From: Lachnospiraceae bacterium
GTDB taxonomy: Bacteria; Bacillota; Clostridia; Lachnospirales; Lachnospiraceae
Reading direction: 5' to 3'
DNA: 42,477 nt
Assembly: GCA_024403355.1 (NCBI GenBank)
Contig: JAKSRW010000026.1
Location: 1 to 42,477 of the forward strand
The position numbers were made by a program, and so were the translations under genes. Under the pieces are notes generated by a model that had not been told where the DNA came from, did not search any database, and saw nothing but the letters and a program-made list of their open reading frames with translations. Of this stretch, positions 26,298-33,848 are shown piece after piece; the stretch's first letter is position 1, and every line of letters starts with the position of its first letter.

Positions 26298-27227
26298 ATG
26301 AATGAAAATAAGCGTTTTATTTTAGACGAAGATTACGAAGAATGTAGAATAGATAAGCTTCTTGCAGAAATCAATCCTGAGCTCTCAAGAAGCTTTATTC
26401 AACGTGTAATAGATGATAAGGGTGTATTTGTTAATAATAAGCCTGTAAAGGCCAGTTTTAAGCCTAAATCGGGCGATGAAATTGTATTTAATATACCTGA
26501 AATGATAGTACCCGATATTCTGGCAGAGGATATACCCTTAGATATAATATATGAGGACAATGATATTATTTTAATTAACAAAGGCAAAGGAATGGTTGTT
26601 CATCCTGCAGCAGGTAATTATACGGGTACGGTTGTTAATGCGTTAATGTATCATTGCAAGGACAATTTATCGGGTATTAACGGCGTATTAAGACCCGGTA
26701 TTGTTCATAGAATCGATAAAGATACCACGGGTGTTATAATAGCCTGTAAAAACGATAATTCGCACCGTTTTATAGCCGGTCAGTTAAAGGAGCATTCAAT
26801 TACCAGAAGATATGAAGCGGTCGTTTTAGGGCTTTTTAAGGATTCTGAGGGCATAATAGATGCCCCTATAGGCCGTAACCCCAATGATCGTAAGAAAATG
26901 GCGATAAATGAGAAAAACGGTAAAAATGCCGTAACTCATTATAAGGTTCTTGATGTGATTGATAATCGCTTTACTCATCTTGAGTGCAGGCTTGAAACAG
27001 GCAGGACTCATCAGATAAGGGTTCATATGGCCTCAATCGGTCATCCGCTGCTCGGAGATACCGTATATGGTCCCGAAAAGGGATATTCTAAGGTATTCGG
27101 TATGGAGCTGCAGGGACAGTGCCTGCATGCGGGTATACTGGGACTGATTCACCCGACTACACACGAATACATGGAATTTAAGGCAGAACTTCCGGATTAT
27201 TTTAAGAAGATTCTGGAACATAAATAA
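26298..27227 (+). CDS. rluD: RluA/RluD-family 23S rRNA pseudouridine synthase
   Basis: This 309-residue enzyme has an N-terminal S4 RNA-binding domain (RIDKLLAEINPELSRSFIQ) and a catalytic domain with HRIDKDTTG, where Asp140 is the nucleophile, and the LETGRTHQIRVHM block. It most likely converts uridines in helix 69 of 23S rRNA, but paralogues with other targets exist. lspA-rluD is a standard Firmicute pair. Confidence 0.92.
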   Translation: MNENKRFILDEDYEECRIDKLLAEINPELSRSFIQRVIDDKGVFVNNKPVKASFKPKSGDEIVFNIPEMIVPDILAEDIPLDIIYEDNDIILINKGKGMVVHPAAGNYTGTVVNALMYHCKDNLSGINGVLRPGIVHRIDKDTTGVIIACKNDNSHRFIAGQLKEHSITRRYEAVVLGLFKDSEGIIDAPIGRNPNDRKKMAINEKNGKNAVTHYKVLDVIDNRFTHLECRLETGRTHQIRVHMASIGHPLLGDTVYGPEKGYSKVFGMELQGQCLHAGILGLIHPTTHEYMEFKAELPDYFKKILEHK

Positions 27228-27248
27228 TTTGATAGCAGAAGATAATAT

Positions 27249-28571
27249 ATGATATTTAAAAGAAAAGCCAGTGATGCATTAAAAAAAGCAGATATTGAAG
27301 ACAGAAAAAACGTGATTATTGTTGAGGGCGGACCTGCTACGGGCAAGACAGTCCTTGTCAGTAGCTATGCTCATAATACCTATGAGGGCTGTCTTTATAT
27401 TGATGTTAATGCAGATGCGGGCTTTATTTCTTTATTGAAGGAAAATGCTAATAAAAACCTATCCGAGACGATATATGACTATTTTAACTGGGACAGGTCT
27501 GAGGATATATACCTTCCTGTTATTATCGATAATTTTGATGCAGACCCCCTTGTAACTGAAAAGCTGTATGAATACATTAATTCTTTAAGAGACAATCAGG
27601 CTTCTTTTAGACTTTTTATCACATGCAGTCATTTTGATATGAATAAGCTGTCAGATGAAAAGGTAAAGGAAGTTTTGGCAGATATTATTCTGTATCCCAT
27701 GTCATTTGAAGAGTTTTTATCTGCAATAGATCATGAATGGTATGCAGAGGTTATCCGGGGACATTTTATCAGCCGCAGAAAGATTCCGGATATGCTTCAC
27801 AGTGAAATTCTCGATCTCTTTGAAATTTATCTGAATACCGGGGGTATGCCGGAGATTATTGAGGAATATATAAAGCTCGAGCATATCAGTTATATAAGGG
27901 GCAAAAAAGCCAGGTTAAATTCTGGGATTATTTCATCAGCACTGGCAAAAGCTGATGCAGATGAGCGTTTTAATTCCGTTCAGGCAATGGGAATCATGAA
28001 TGCGGTAAGAGATACCTACAAAAAGAAAAACCGTAAATTCATGTATACCAGCATCAGACGCGGTATTACGGAAAAAATGTATCGCGGCTGCATAGATTAT
28101 CTTTTGGATAATCATTATCTGCTTGCTCAAAACAGGCTCTTGACGTCATCGGAGGGAATTCAGATTGACAGCAGTTCATTACATTTATATTTCAATGATT
28201 TTGGACTGGCAGATATAAGCTCAGCTGAAATAACGCTTACTGAAAAAGCCGGATATACAGCTGCTAATAACTATGAGAAAAAGTCAGTTATTGAAAATTA
28301 TATATTACAAAGCTTTACTTTAAACGGAATCAGAAGCTATTATTGGGAAAGCGGAACAGGAGCGGCGCTTGATTTTTGTATTTTGAGCAATAATCGAATA
28401 ATACCGGTTGAAATAAAGCTGCCGGATTATAAAAATTCTGTTAGCTTTTCAAATTTTGTAAAGAATAATGATACAAAATTCTGTATAAAAATTAATTTGA
28501 ACAATTATTCTTTTACAGATAATCAGTGGAATATCCCAATATATAGTGTAGGCTTTATCTCCGGCATCTAG
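27249..28571 (+). CDS. AAA_14/DUF4143-type ATPase
   Basis: This 440-residue protein has a P-loop GGPATGKT (27-34), the family marks YPMSFEEFLSA and LNTGGMPEIIEEYI, and a C-terminal DUF4143-like part with YLLDNHYLL, YFNDFGLA, and VIENYIL then LDFCILSNN and VEIKL, the nuclease-like fold. Walker B reads VIIDNFD, with Asn95 where the catalytic Glu normally stands, and the sensor segment is divergent. Function is unknown for the family; such ATPases spread easily between genomes. It is 21 bp after rluD, so it may simply be at the end of that operon. Confidence 0.8.
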   Translation: MIFKRKASDALKKADIEDRKNVIIVEGGPATGKTVLVSSYAHNTYEGCLYIDVNADAGFISLLKENANKNLSETIYDYFNWDRSEDIYLPVIIDNFDADPLVTEKLYEYINSLRDNQASFRLFITCSHFDMNKLSDEKVKEVLADIILYPMSFEEFLSAIDHEWYAEVIRGHFISRRKIPDMLHSEILDLFEIYLNTGGMPEIIEEYIKLEHISYIRGKKARLNSGIISSALAKADADERFNSVQAMGIMNAVRDTYKKKNRKFMYTSIRRGITEKMYRGCIDYLLDNHYLLAQNRLLTSSEGIQIDSSSLHLYFNDFGLADISSAEITLTEKAGYTAANNYEKKSVIENYILQSFTLNGIRSYYWESGTGAALDFCILSNNRIIPVEIKLPDYKNSVSFSNFVKNNDTKFCIKINLNNYSFTDNQWNIPIYSVGFISGI

Positions 28572-28605
28572 TGGTAGATATTGTCTCTGAAACATTATAA
28601 AAGAG

Positions 28606-28622
28606 TACTATCTACAATAGTA
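28606..28622 (+). repeat. Short inverted repeat downstream of the ATPase gene
   Basis: TACTAT and ATAGTA flank CTACA. The CTAT/ATAG half-sites resemble the operator at 28707-28724, although with a different spacer. It could be a second, weaker repressor site or chance. Confidence 0.35.
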
Positions 28623-28695
28623 GAACCTTGAAAATATCGCATTTTTCATATATTGCTAAGTTTGCACCATATGACCTTATAAGCCTATTTTTTGC

Positions 28696-28724
28696 TTGAC
28701 AAAATCATTCTATTGCGATAGAAT
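28696..28724 (+). promoter_or_regulatory. Promoter of the BlaI-type gene with embedded palindromic operator
   Basis: TTGACA (28696-28701), a 17-nt spacer and TAGAAT (28719-28724) form a strong promoter. The palindrome ATTCTATTGCGATAGAAT (28707-28724) covers the spacer and the whole -10, so a bound repressor would exclude polymerase. Autoregulation by the adjacent repressor is the simplest reading. Confidence 0.75.
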
Positions 28725-28753
28725 TAGGTTGCTTTCTTCCACGTCGGTTGACT

Positions 28754-28779
28754 GGTAAATCATATAATATACATTTACC
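28754..28779 (+). promoter_or_regulatory. Stem-loop in the leader of the BlaI-type gene
   Basis: GGTAAAT (28754-28760) and ATTTACC (28773-28779) are exact complements around an AT-rich 12-nt loop, extendable by a T-G and a C-G pair. No T-run follows. It may stabilise the leader. Confidence 0.4.
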
Positions 28780-28814
28780 GGCGTTAAATCAAAGAAAGGT
28801 AAGGTTGGGTGTTT

Positions 28815-29180
28815 ATGGATGATATCAGATTGCATGAAGGCGAATTGAATGTTATGGAGCTGCTTTGGTCGAACAAAGTGCTTGCAGCTAAGGATATCGC
28901 TAAGATTATAAAAGAATATATCGGCTGGGAAAAAAATACCACATATACAGTTATAAAGCGTCTGATTGATAAAGGCGCCATAGAACGTGAGGAGCCCGGC
29001 TTTATGTGTAGGGCTGTTGTTTCTAAGCAGACCATACAGAATATTGAGACAAAGGCTTTGCTTGATAAGCTTTTTGCAGGTTCATTTTCAGCTATGATCA
29101 ATGAGTACCTTAAAACACATAATGTTAAGGCTTCAGAGGTTATAGAGATTGAAAAGGCCATTAAGAATTACAGACCATAA
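28815..29180 (+). CDS. BlaI/MecI/CopY-type transcriptional repressor
   Basis: This 121-residue protein is a penicillinase-repressor family regulator: an N-terminal winged helix (residues about 5-75) with ELNVMELLW, NTTYTVIKRLIDKGAI as recognition helix and wing, and a C-terminal dimerisation helix region. In BlaI and MecI the protein is inactivated by a protease after a BlaR1/MecR1 signal, but no such sensor is encoded nearby. ATG 28815 is chosen for spacing from AGAAAGG; GTG 28809 would add two residues. It has its own terminator and a palindrome-covered promoter, and the same palindrome lies over radC. Confidence 0.9.
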   Translation: MDDIRLHEGELNVMELLWSNKVLAAKDIAKIIKEYIGWEKNTTYTVIKRLIDKGAIEREEPGFMCRAVVSKQTIQNIETKALLDKLFAGSFSAMINEYLKTHNVKASEVIEIEKAIKNYRP

Positions 29181-29197
29181 CAGAAGAGGACTAAGTC

Positions 29198-29227
29198 AGG
29201 CCGGCAGATTTGCCGGTCTTATTTTTT
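29198..29227 (+). terminator. Intrinsic terminator after the BlaI-type gene
   Basis: GCCGGCA (29200-29206) pairs with TGCCGGT (29211-29217), loop GATT, followed by CTTATTTTTT. Confidence 0.85.
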
Positions 29228-29228
29228 A

Positions 29229-29256
29229 TTGATTTATATATAATTAATGCTATAAT
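29229..29256 (+). promoter_or_regulatory. Predicted promoter of degV
   Basis: TTGATT (29229-29234), a 16-nt spacer and TATAAT (29251-29256), preceded by TGC, giving an extended -10. The leader would be about 110 nt. Confidence 0.6.
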
Positions 29257-29372
29257 ATAGATGTTTTATGATAATCTGTTGATATAACCCATTTATTTAT
29301 AGGTTCTTAAAACATGGTGAATTGCAAAAATATTTGTTGTATTAAATTATATTGAAAGGTAAAGAAAATAAT

Positions 29373-30254
29373 ATGGAACAAAATTATATTATTGCTACAG
29401 CGTCAACCTGTGATTTAACAAGGGATTATCTTGAGGAAAACAATATTCCTTTTATTCCTTATTCGTACATTGTCGGTGACGATGTATATTATGATGATTG
29501 TCTGGAGGAAACCAGAGACAAGGTTTATAAAAGAATGCGCGGCGGCGAAATTCTTTCGACTTCAGCTATAAATGCATTTACATACCGCGAGTTTTTTGAG
29601 GAGCTTCTTAAGCAGAATAAGGATATAGTATTTATGGATATGTCCAGACCATTGTCTGCATCATACAGATTTTGTGATGAAGCTATCGAGGAACTTAAAA
29701 AGGATTATCCTGACCGTAGAATCGTAAATGTTAATACCTGCTGCGTATCAGGCGGACTTGGACTGCTTGTAATGATGGTCAATGAACAATACAAGGCCGG
29801 AAAGCCTATGGATGAGTTACTTACATGGATTGAAGATAATAAGCTGAAAATCGCTCACAGATTTACCGTAGATGATTTATCATGGCTTAAACGCGGCGGA
29901 CGTGTATCAAATGCTGCGGCGCTTGTAGGAACATTATTAAGTATTAAGCCTGTATTATATGTACCTAATGACGGTTCACTTGTTGTAAGTACAAAGGCAC
30001 GCGGACGTAAACGTGCGCTGGCAACGATTATTGATTCAATCAAAAAGGATCTGGTAAATTACGCAGACGGTGCAAGAATTCTTATTAATCATGCAGACTG
30101 TTATGACGAAGCAAAATATATTGCGGATGAATTAAAGGCTGAGTATCCGGGAATTAAAGAAATAATGATTAAGGGACTCGGTGTTGTAATCGGTGCACAT
30201 TGCGGACCGGGACTGATTGCAGTTTTCTATATAACGGATAAACGCAGCGAATAA
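29373..30254 (+). CDS. DegV-family fatty-acid-binding protein
   Basis: This 293-residue protein belongs to the DegV/FakB family, which binds fatty acids and presents them to the kinase FakA for phosphorylation. Marks are TASTCDLTRDYL near the N-terminus, STSAINAFTYREFFEEL, and HRFTVDDLSWLKRGGRVSNA with the lipid-head region. No fakA is visible in the window. ATG 29373 fits the family start and lies 12 nt after GAAAGG. It is a monocistronic unit with its own promoter and terminator. Confidence 0.9.
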   Translation: MEQNYIIATASTCDLTRDYLEENNIPFIPYSYIVGDDVYYDDCLEETRDKVYKRMRGGEILSTSAINAFTYREFFEELLKQNKDIVFMDMSRPLSASYRFCDEAIEELKKDYPDRRIVNVNTCCVSGGLGLLVMMVNEQYKAGKPMDELLTWIEDNKLKIAHRFTVDDLSWLKRGGRVSNAAALVGTLLSIKPVLYVPNDGSLVVSTKARGRKRALATIIDSIKKDLVNYADGARILINHADCYDEAKYIADELKAEYPGIKEIMIKGLGVVIGAHCGPGLIAVFYITDKRSE

Positions 30255-30273
30255 AGAATATTAATATGAATAT

Positions 30274-30325
30274 AAACCTTTCTGACTATATATAGACCAA
30301 TATATAGCATCGGAAAGGTTTTTTG
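30274..30325 (+). terminator. Intrinsic terminator after degV
   Basis: AAACCTTTC (30274-30282) pairs with GAAAGGTTT (30313-30321), enclosing an inner CTATATAT/ATATATAG hairpin, and ends in a T-run. Confidence 0.88.
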
Positions 30326-30370
30326 TTAGCTTAGCCCGGTATTTTCGGTAATGGTTGAAATTTATATATA

Positions 30371-30404
30371 ATAACGCAGAAAAACTATTGTTTTTCTGCG
30401 TTAT
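30371..30404 (+). repeat. 34-bp palindrome, possible recombination or protein-binding site
   Basis: The 15-nt arm ATAACGCAGAAAAAC and its exact reverse complement flank a TATT centre. The right flank has no T-run and the left none of As, so it is not a canonical intrinsic terminator. Its size matches a 13-8-13 tyrosine-recombinase core site, and a Xer-type gene follows 330 bp later. The link is only inference. Confidence 0.5.
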
Positions 30405-30407
30405 GTA

Positions 30408-30436
30408 TTGACAAGTTATTACTGCTGTTCTATACT
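30408..30436 (+). promoter_or_regulatory. Near-consensus promoter upstream of the hairpin-rich element
   Basis: TTGACA (30408-30413), 17 nt, TATACT (30431-30436). The predicted start near 30443 is just before the structured element, so an RNA containing it should be made; the same transcript could run into the Xer-type gene. Confidence 0.7.
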
Positions 30437-30442
30437 AATATA

Positions 30443-30580
30443 TAAAATAGAAAGATAACCCACTGCCTTTAGGCGGTGGGTGAAGCTTTCGCGAGGTGCG
30501 GGGTTCAAGCCCCGTACCTCGTAAGCTGCGGTAGCAGCGATTTTATAACGAGTGACAAGCGAAGCGGTCACGAGTTTGAC
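30443..30580 (+). ncRNA. Candidate structured RNA, possibly a mobile-element remnant
   Basis: Four hairpins follow each other: 30458-30481 (ACCCACTGCC/GGCGGTGGGT, TTTA loop), 30492-30521 (12 bp with one G-U, loop TTCAAG), 30525-30538 (GCTGC/GCAGC, GGTA loop) and 30547-30576 (GTGAC/GTCAC with a tandem G-A mismatch and AAC/GTT base). The first hairpin with TTTA loop resembles the subterminal hairpins of IS200/IS605 elements. No transposase or tnpB is present. The last 53 nt are repeated at the window start. The ends of the RNA are guesses. Confidence 0.5.
30528..30580 (+). repeat. 53-nt repeat, copy 2
   Basis: Identical over 53 nt to positions 1-53 and ending at the same base; the downstream flank (GGATAATCC) is unrelated to that of copy 1. 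It forms the 3' end of the hairpin-rich element. Confidence 0.85.
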
Positions 30581-30698
30581 GGATAATCCATCAGATTCCG
30601 TTAGATTTACCGGCATTTGTAAGGCATTAGGGTGAATAACAATTATTATATAAGTATATTGTGAATGCTGAATGATAATATGCCGGTAATTAATGAAG

Positions 30699-30733
30699 GT
30701 TTGCGGTTCATACAGAAAGGCATGGAAAATATT
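30699..30733 (+). promoter_or_regulatory. Start-site leader GTTTGC-N9-AGAAAGG before the Xer-type gene
   Basis: GTTTGC at 30699-30704, nine bases, AGAAAGG at 30714-30720, then CATGG. An in-frame ATG at 30722 lies 12 nt before the chosen start at 30734. Confidence 0.6.
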
Positions 30734-31774
30734 ATGGCTCAGGAATACTACGCAGAAACACGAAGCAAATATCTTGATAAGCTGGAAAACATATTGGAGA
30801 CATTTCCTGAATGCGGCAAGGCATTTATATATTCCAAGTCCGCATCATATAAGGCAAGCACACGTTTCAGATATTGTGAGGACCTTAATGTGTTCTTTAA
30901 GTTTTTAATTGATGCAATTCCCGCGGCACAGGCGTATTCATCGATTAAGGAACTGCCTACTAAGGTTATTGCAGATATTACGCCTGAAAACATTGATCAT
31001 TTTATGAACTATATCGAGCGTTATGAATATGACGGTGTATATTATCATAATGATCAGGCTGCAAAAAAAAGAAAGCTTGCATCGCTCAGAAGCTTTTATA
31101 AATTTTTATTTGCCAGAGGTCTTGCATCATCTAATCCCGCAGCCCTTGTTGACAGTCCTAAGCTGAATAAAAAGGACATAATCGCATTAAATCATGATGA
31201 CAGAGCTTCGGTCATTGCCTCGGTTACCAGAGGACAGGATTTAACCCCTGAGGAGCTTAAAAAGCATGCCAAGAAAACCACCCGTGATACTGCTATCATT
31301 TATCTTCTGCTCGGAACAGGAATCCGTGTATCCGAACTGGTTGGATTAGATATCAAAGACGTAAATATTCGCGATCATCGTATTAATATTATCCGAAAAG
31401 GCGGCAATCAGGACCATGTTTACTTTAATGATGAAGTCCGGGCAATGCTGGAGCTTTATATGAACGGCGAACGTAAAACGATAATTCCTGTTGAAAAGGA
31501 TAAGGATGCATTATTTATTTCACAAAAGCATGAAAGAATATCTGTAAGTGCTGTTGAACGACTTGTTAAGAAATATGCCCGCGGAACCCAGTTCGGGGAC
31601 CGTGTAACGCCTCATAAGCTTCGAAGCAGCTTTGCCACTGCCGCTGTCTATGAGAATGATTTATCAGCAGTTGCAGCTGCACTTGGCCACCAGAGCTCTT
31701 CCACAACCGCCAAATACTATACAAAGGTTACTGAAGAAGCCAAACGTAAGGTTGCGCAGACCGATATAGAATGA
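30734..31774 (+). CDS. Tyrosine recombinase, Xer type
   Basis: This 346-residue site-specific recombinase has an N-terminal SAM-like DNA-binding domain (about 15-150) and a catalytic domain with the complete set: Arg198 in GTGIRVSEL, a Lys in the RKGGNQDH beta hairpin, His294 and Arg297 in HKLRSS, His319 in LGHQS and Tyr329. The N-terminal part is longer than in XerC/XerD of about 300 residues and recalls single-recombinase XerS-type proteins, but I cannot assign which one. No integrated element surrounds it, so chromosome-dimer resolution is plausible. The start at 30734 is chosen from spacing to AGAAAGG. Confidence 0.88.
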   Translation: MAQEYYAETRSKYLDKLENILETFPECGKAFIYSKSASYKASTRFRYCEDLNVFFKFLIDAIPAAQAYSSIKELPTKVIADITPENIDHFMNYIERYEYDGVYYHNDQAAKKRKLASLRSFYKFLFARGLASSNPAALVDSPKLNKKDIIALNHDDRASVIASVTRGQDLTPEELKKHAKKTTRDTAIIYLLLGTGIRVSELVGLDIKDVNIRDHRINIIRKGGNQDHVYFNDEVRAMLELYMNGERKTIIPVEKDKDALFISQKHERISVSAVERLVKKYARGTQFGDRVTPHKLRSSFATAAVYENDLSAVAAALGHQSSSTTAKYYTKVTEEAKRKVAQTDIE

Positions 31775-31799
31775 TGTTATAAACATATTGAATGATGTA

Positions 31800-33683
31800 T
31801 TATTTATATGCCTTATAAATCTGTTTTACTGTTTTATATATTGCTTTTGCTGCTTTTTTTGAAAAGCTGTCTGCCGCAATTCTCTTTAATTCATCGGGAT
31901 TTGACATAAAACCGATTTCAAGAAGTACCGCAGGTGCTTCAGAGTCTCTTACCACTACAAAGTTTCTGTCCGTTATTCCGTTATCCTTGGTATTAAGGGC
32001 AGCTACCAGATTAGCCTGCATAGCTTCGGCTAATTTTGCGCTTGTGAGCCCGTTTAAGCTCTCATATGTATCGAGACCGCCGTAATATACGCCTGTACCC
32101 TTTGAAGCCTTGGAATCGGATGAATTATGATGTACGGCAATAAACATATCCGCACCGACCATGCCGGCTACTGCGGCACGTTCGTATAAACCGTAAAAGA
32201 CATCGGTTAATCGTGTATAATATACCTTAATATCAGATTTATCAAAATATGTCTTGCAATTCTGTACAATCTTTAAATTTAAGTCACTTTCGTTATAGCC
32301 CTGTGAAATCGCCCCGGGATCGTGTCCGCCGTGACCTGCATCTATTACTATGATTTTTTTATGCATATTGGCGGTGTAATCAATATAAGCCTCAAAATAA
32401 TTGTCTTCAGCTTCAAAAAGCTTAATATCAAGAACGATTGAGCTTAAGAATACGAGCTCTGTACAATCCTTTTCTGCATTATAATATATTCTCAGCTGAA
32501 GAATACAGTCGCCGGTATTGGTAAATTCATAGTCTTTGTAAAGCTCTGACTGATTGCCGGGAATCAGAAGCTTAATCTTTGAGGCCATATAATCCTCTTC
32601 TATTTTGACATCTTCAAGCGTAACTCCTTCGGGAAGCGGTATATCCATATACTGGCCGCAATCCTCAGTTGATACAAAAAATGTGTATCCTTCATCAGGA
32701 TTTACCGTTTTTATAAGCTGATATGATTTATCGCTTTCGTTTGTATCGGCTGCTGCGGACTCACCGCTGATGGACGATGTACCTTTATCTGCGTTCCATT
32801 CATAATAAAAGCCAAAGCTTTCAAAGATAAATCTGCCAGGTAAGTAAATATATGTTTTTTCATCTTCGATGAATTCCACAAGGCTGGGCTCTACCGGTGC
32901 TACGGTGAGAATATCATTTACATAAGCTATCCTGCTTCCGATACAGCAGTCAATCACATTTGAGCCTTGTACAAGGCGAATAACGCCCGTTTCCTCATTA
33001 TAGGTCATTTCTATGTCTGCGGCCTGTAAAAGCTCTTTACGGGCACATATGAGGGCATTATTGCTAATAATGATTGAAGGAGTATCTGAAACGTTAATCT
33101 CCTTCTCGTGAATGATAATTTTACCTCTGGTACCTGTATATGCCAGCGGCTCATTGTTTACGGTAAGCTGAAGGGGGGCTACCATTGTTACGGTATCGCT
33201 GTCAGAATCCCAGGAATATGATATTCCGAGTGAGCTGGCTACAAATCTTGTGGGAACAAGCGTTGCCACCTCTTTTGATTCCGAATATTTAATACGAATC
33301 GGAAGCTCGGGGCATTCTGCGGGCTCACCATCCAGAAGACATTCCTTCTGACCTACAAAAAGCTTTAATTCATGACCGCCGTAAATGATGGTAAGTCTCT
33401 TTTTGCTTTTACTGTAGGACACCTTTGCACCTAATTTTTCACCGAACAATACCTCTGCCCCTGCACAGGCAATGTAGTTATCGGTGATAATGGGCTGAGC
33501 TTTTTTCAGGTTAAGCGTATTACCGTTTAAAACATATTTTGGTATTATTCCGTCATATTTGACGGTTTTATTATTTGTTGCATCCTTATATTTAAACAAA
33601 TAACTTTTAGCTTCTGCATTTTCAATAGGGAAAATGATTAACAGACATAAAAGTAATAATGATAATACAGTTATTTTTTTCAT
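31800..33683 (-). CDS. Secreted N-acetylmuramoyl-L-alanine amidase
   Basis: This 627-residue exported protein cleaves the amide bond between muramic acid and the stem peptide. The signal peptide is MKKITVLSLLLLCLLIIFP with cleavage near NAEA. Three copper-amine-oxidase-N-like stalk repeats (about 50-300) recall those of clostridial wall proteins, then a beta region, and an Amidase_3 domain from about 440: AGHGGHDPGA, the Glu in YNESDLN, VHHNSS and LLEIGFMSN supply the zinc ligands and catalytic Glu. It is transcribed divergently from lexA and convergently with the Xer-type gene. Confidence 0.92.
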   Translation of the reverse strand: MKKITVLSLLLLCLLIIFPIENAEAKSYLFKYKDATNNKTVKYDGIIPKYVLNGNTLNLKKAQPIITDNYIACAGAEVLFGEKLGAKVSYSKSKKRLTIIYGGHELKLFVGQKECLLDGEPAECPELPIRIKYSESKEVATLVPTRFVASSLGISYSWDSDSDTVTMVAPLQLTVNNEPLAYTGTRGKIIIHEKEINVSDTPSIIISNNALICARKELLQAADIEMTYNEETGVIRLVQGSNVIDCCIGSRIAYVNDILTVAPVEPSLVEFIEDEKTYIYLPGRFIFESFGFYYEWNADKGTSSISGESAAADTNESDKSYQLIKTVNPDEGYTFFVSTEDCGQYMDIPLPEGVTLEDVKIEEDYMASKIKLLIPGNQSELYKDYEFTNTGDCILQLRIYYNAEKDCTELVFLSSIVLDIKLFEAEDNYFEAYIDYTANMHKKIIVIDAGHGGHDPGAISQGYNESDLNLKIVQNCKTYFDKSDIKVYYTRLTDVFYGLYERAAVAGMVGADMFIAVHHNSSDSKASKGTGVYYGGLDTYESLNGLTSAKLAEAMQANLVAALNTKDNGITDRNFVVVRDSEAPAVLLEIGFMSNPDELKRIAADSFSKKAAKAIYKTVKQIYKAYK

Positions 33684-33720
33684 TAAGCCTTATCCTTTTT
33701 AGTTAGTTTATACTTAATTA

Positions 33721-33749
33721 ATTATATTTATTTTGCTTTATAATGGCAA
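33721..33749 (-). promoter_or_regulatory. Predicted promoter of the amidase gene
   Basis: Read on the minus strand: TTGCCA (33749-33744), 17 nt, TATAAT (33726-33721). It lies back to back with the lexA promoter. Confidence 0.6.
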
Positions 33750-33771
33750 TCGAAAAATAATCGAACATAGC

Positions 33772-33785
33772 AAAACATTTGTTTG
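33772..33785 (+). promoter_or_regulatory. LexA-box-like site at the lexA promoter
   Basis: AAAACATTTGTTTG keeps the AAC-N4-GTT core of the Firmicute LexA box (CGAACRNRYGTTYC) but has lost the outer bases. It overlaps the -35. A nearby CGAAC half-site at 33762-33766 is also seen. Autoregulation is expected for lexA, but this site is degenerate. Confidence 0.45.
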
Positions 33786-33811
33786 ACATTTTGCAAAATA
33801 TCATTTATTAT
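33783..33811 (+). promoter_or_regulatory. Predicted promoter of lexA
   Basis: TTGACA (33783-33788), 17-nt spacer, TATTAT (33806-33811), about 37 nt before the lexA start. Near-consensus. Confidence 0.72.
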
Positions 33812-33848
33812 AAATACAGATAATTAATCCGAAAGGTTTGATAATACT

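Noticed and set aside
30491..30522. tRNA-like arm with GGGGTTCAAGCCCC
   Set aside because: The stem closes a 6-nt loop, not the 7-nt T-loop, and no anticodon or D-arm and no acceptor pairing exist around it; it is a simple long hairpin.
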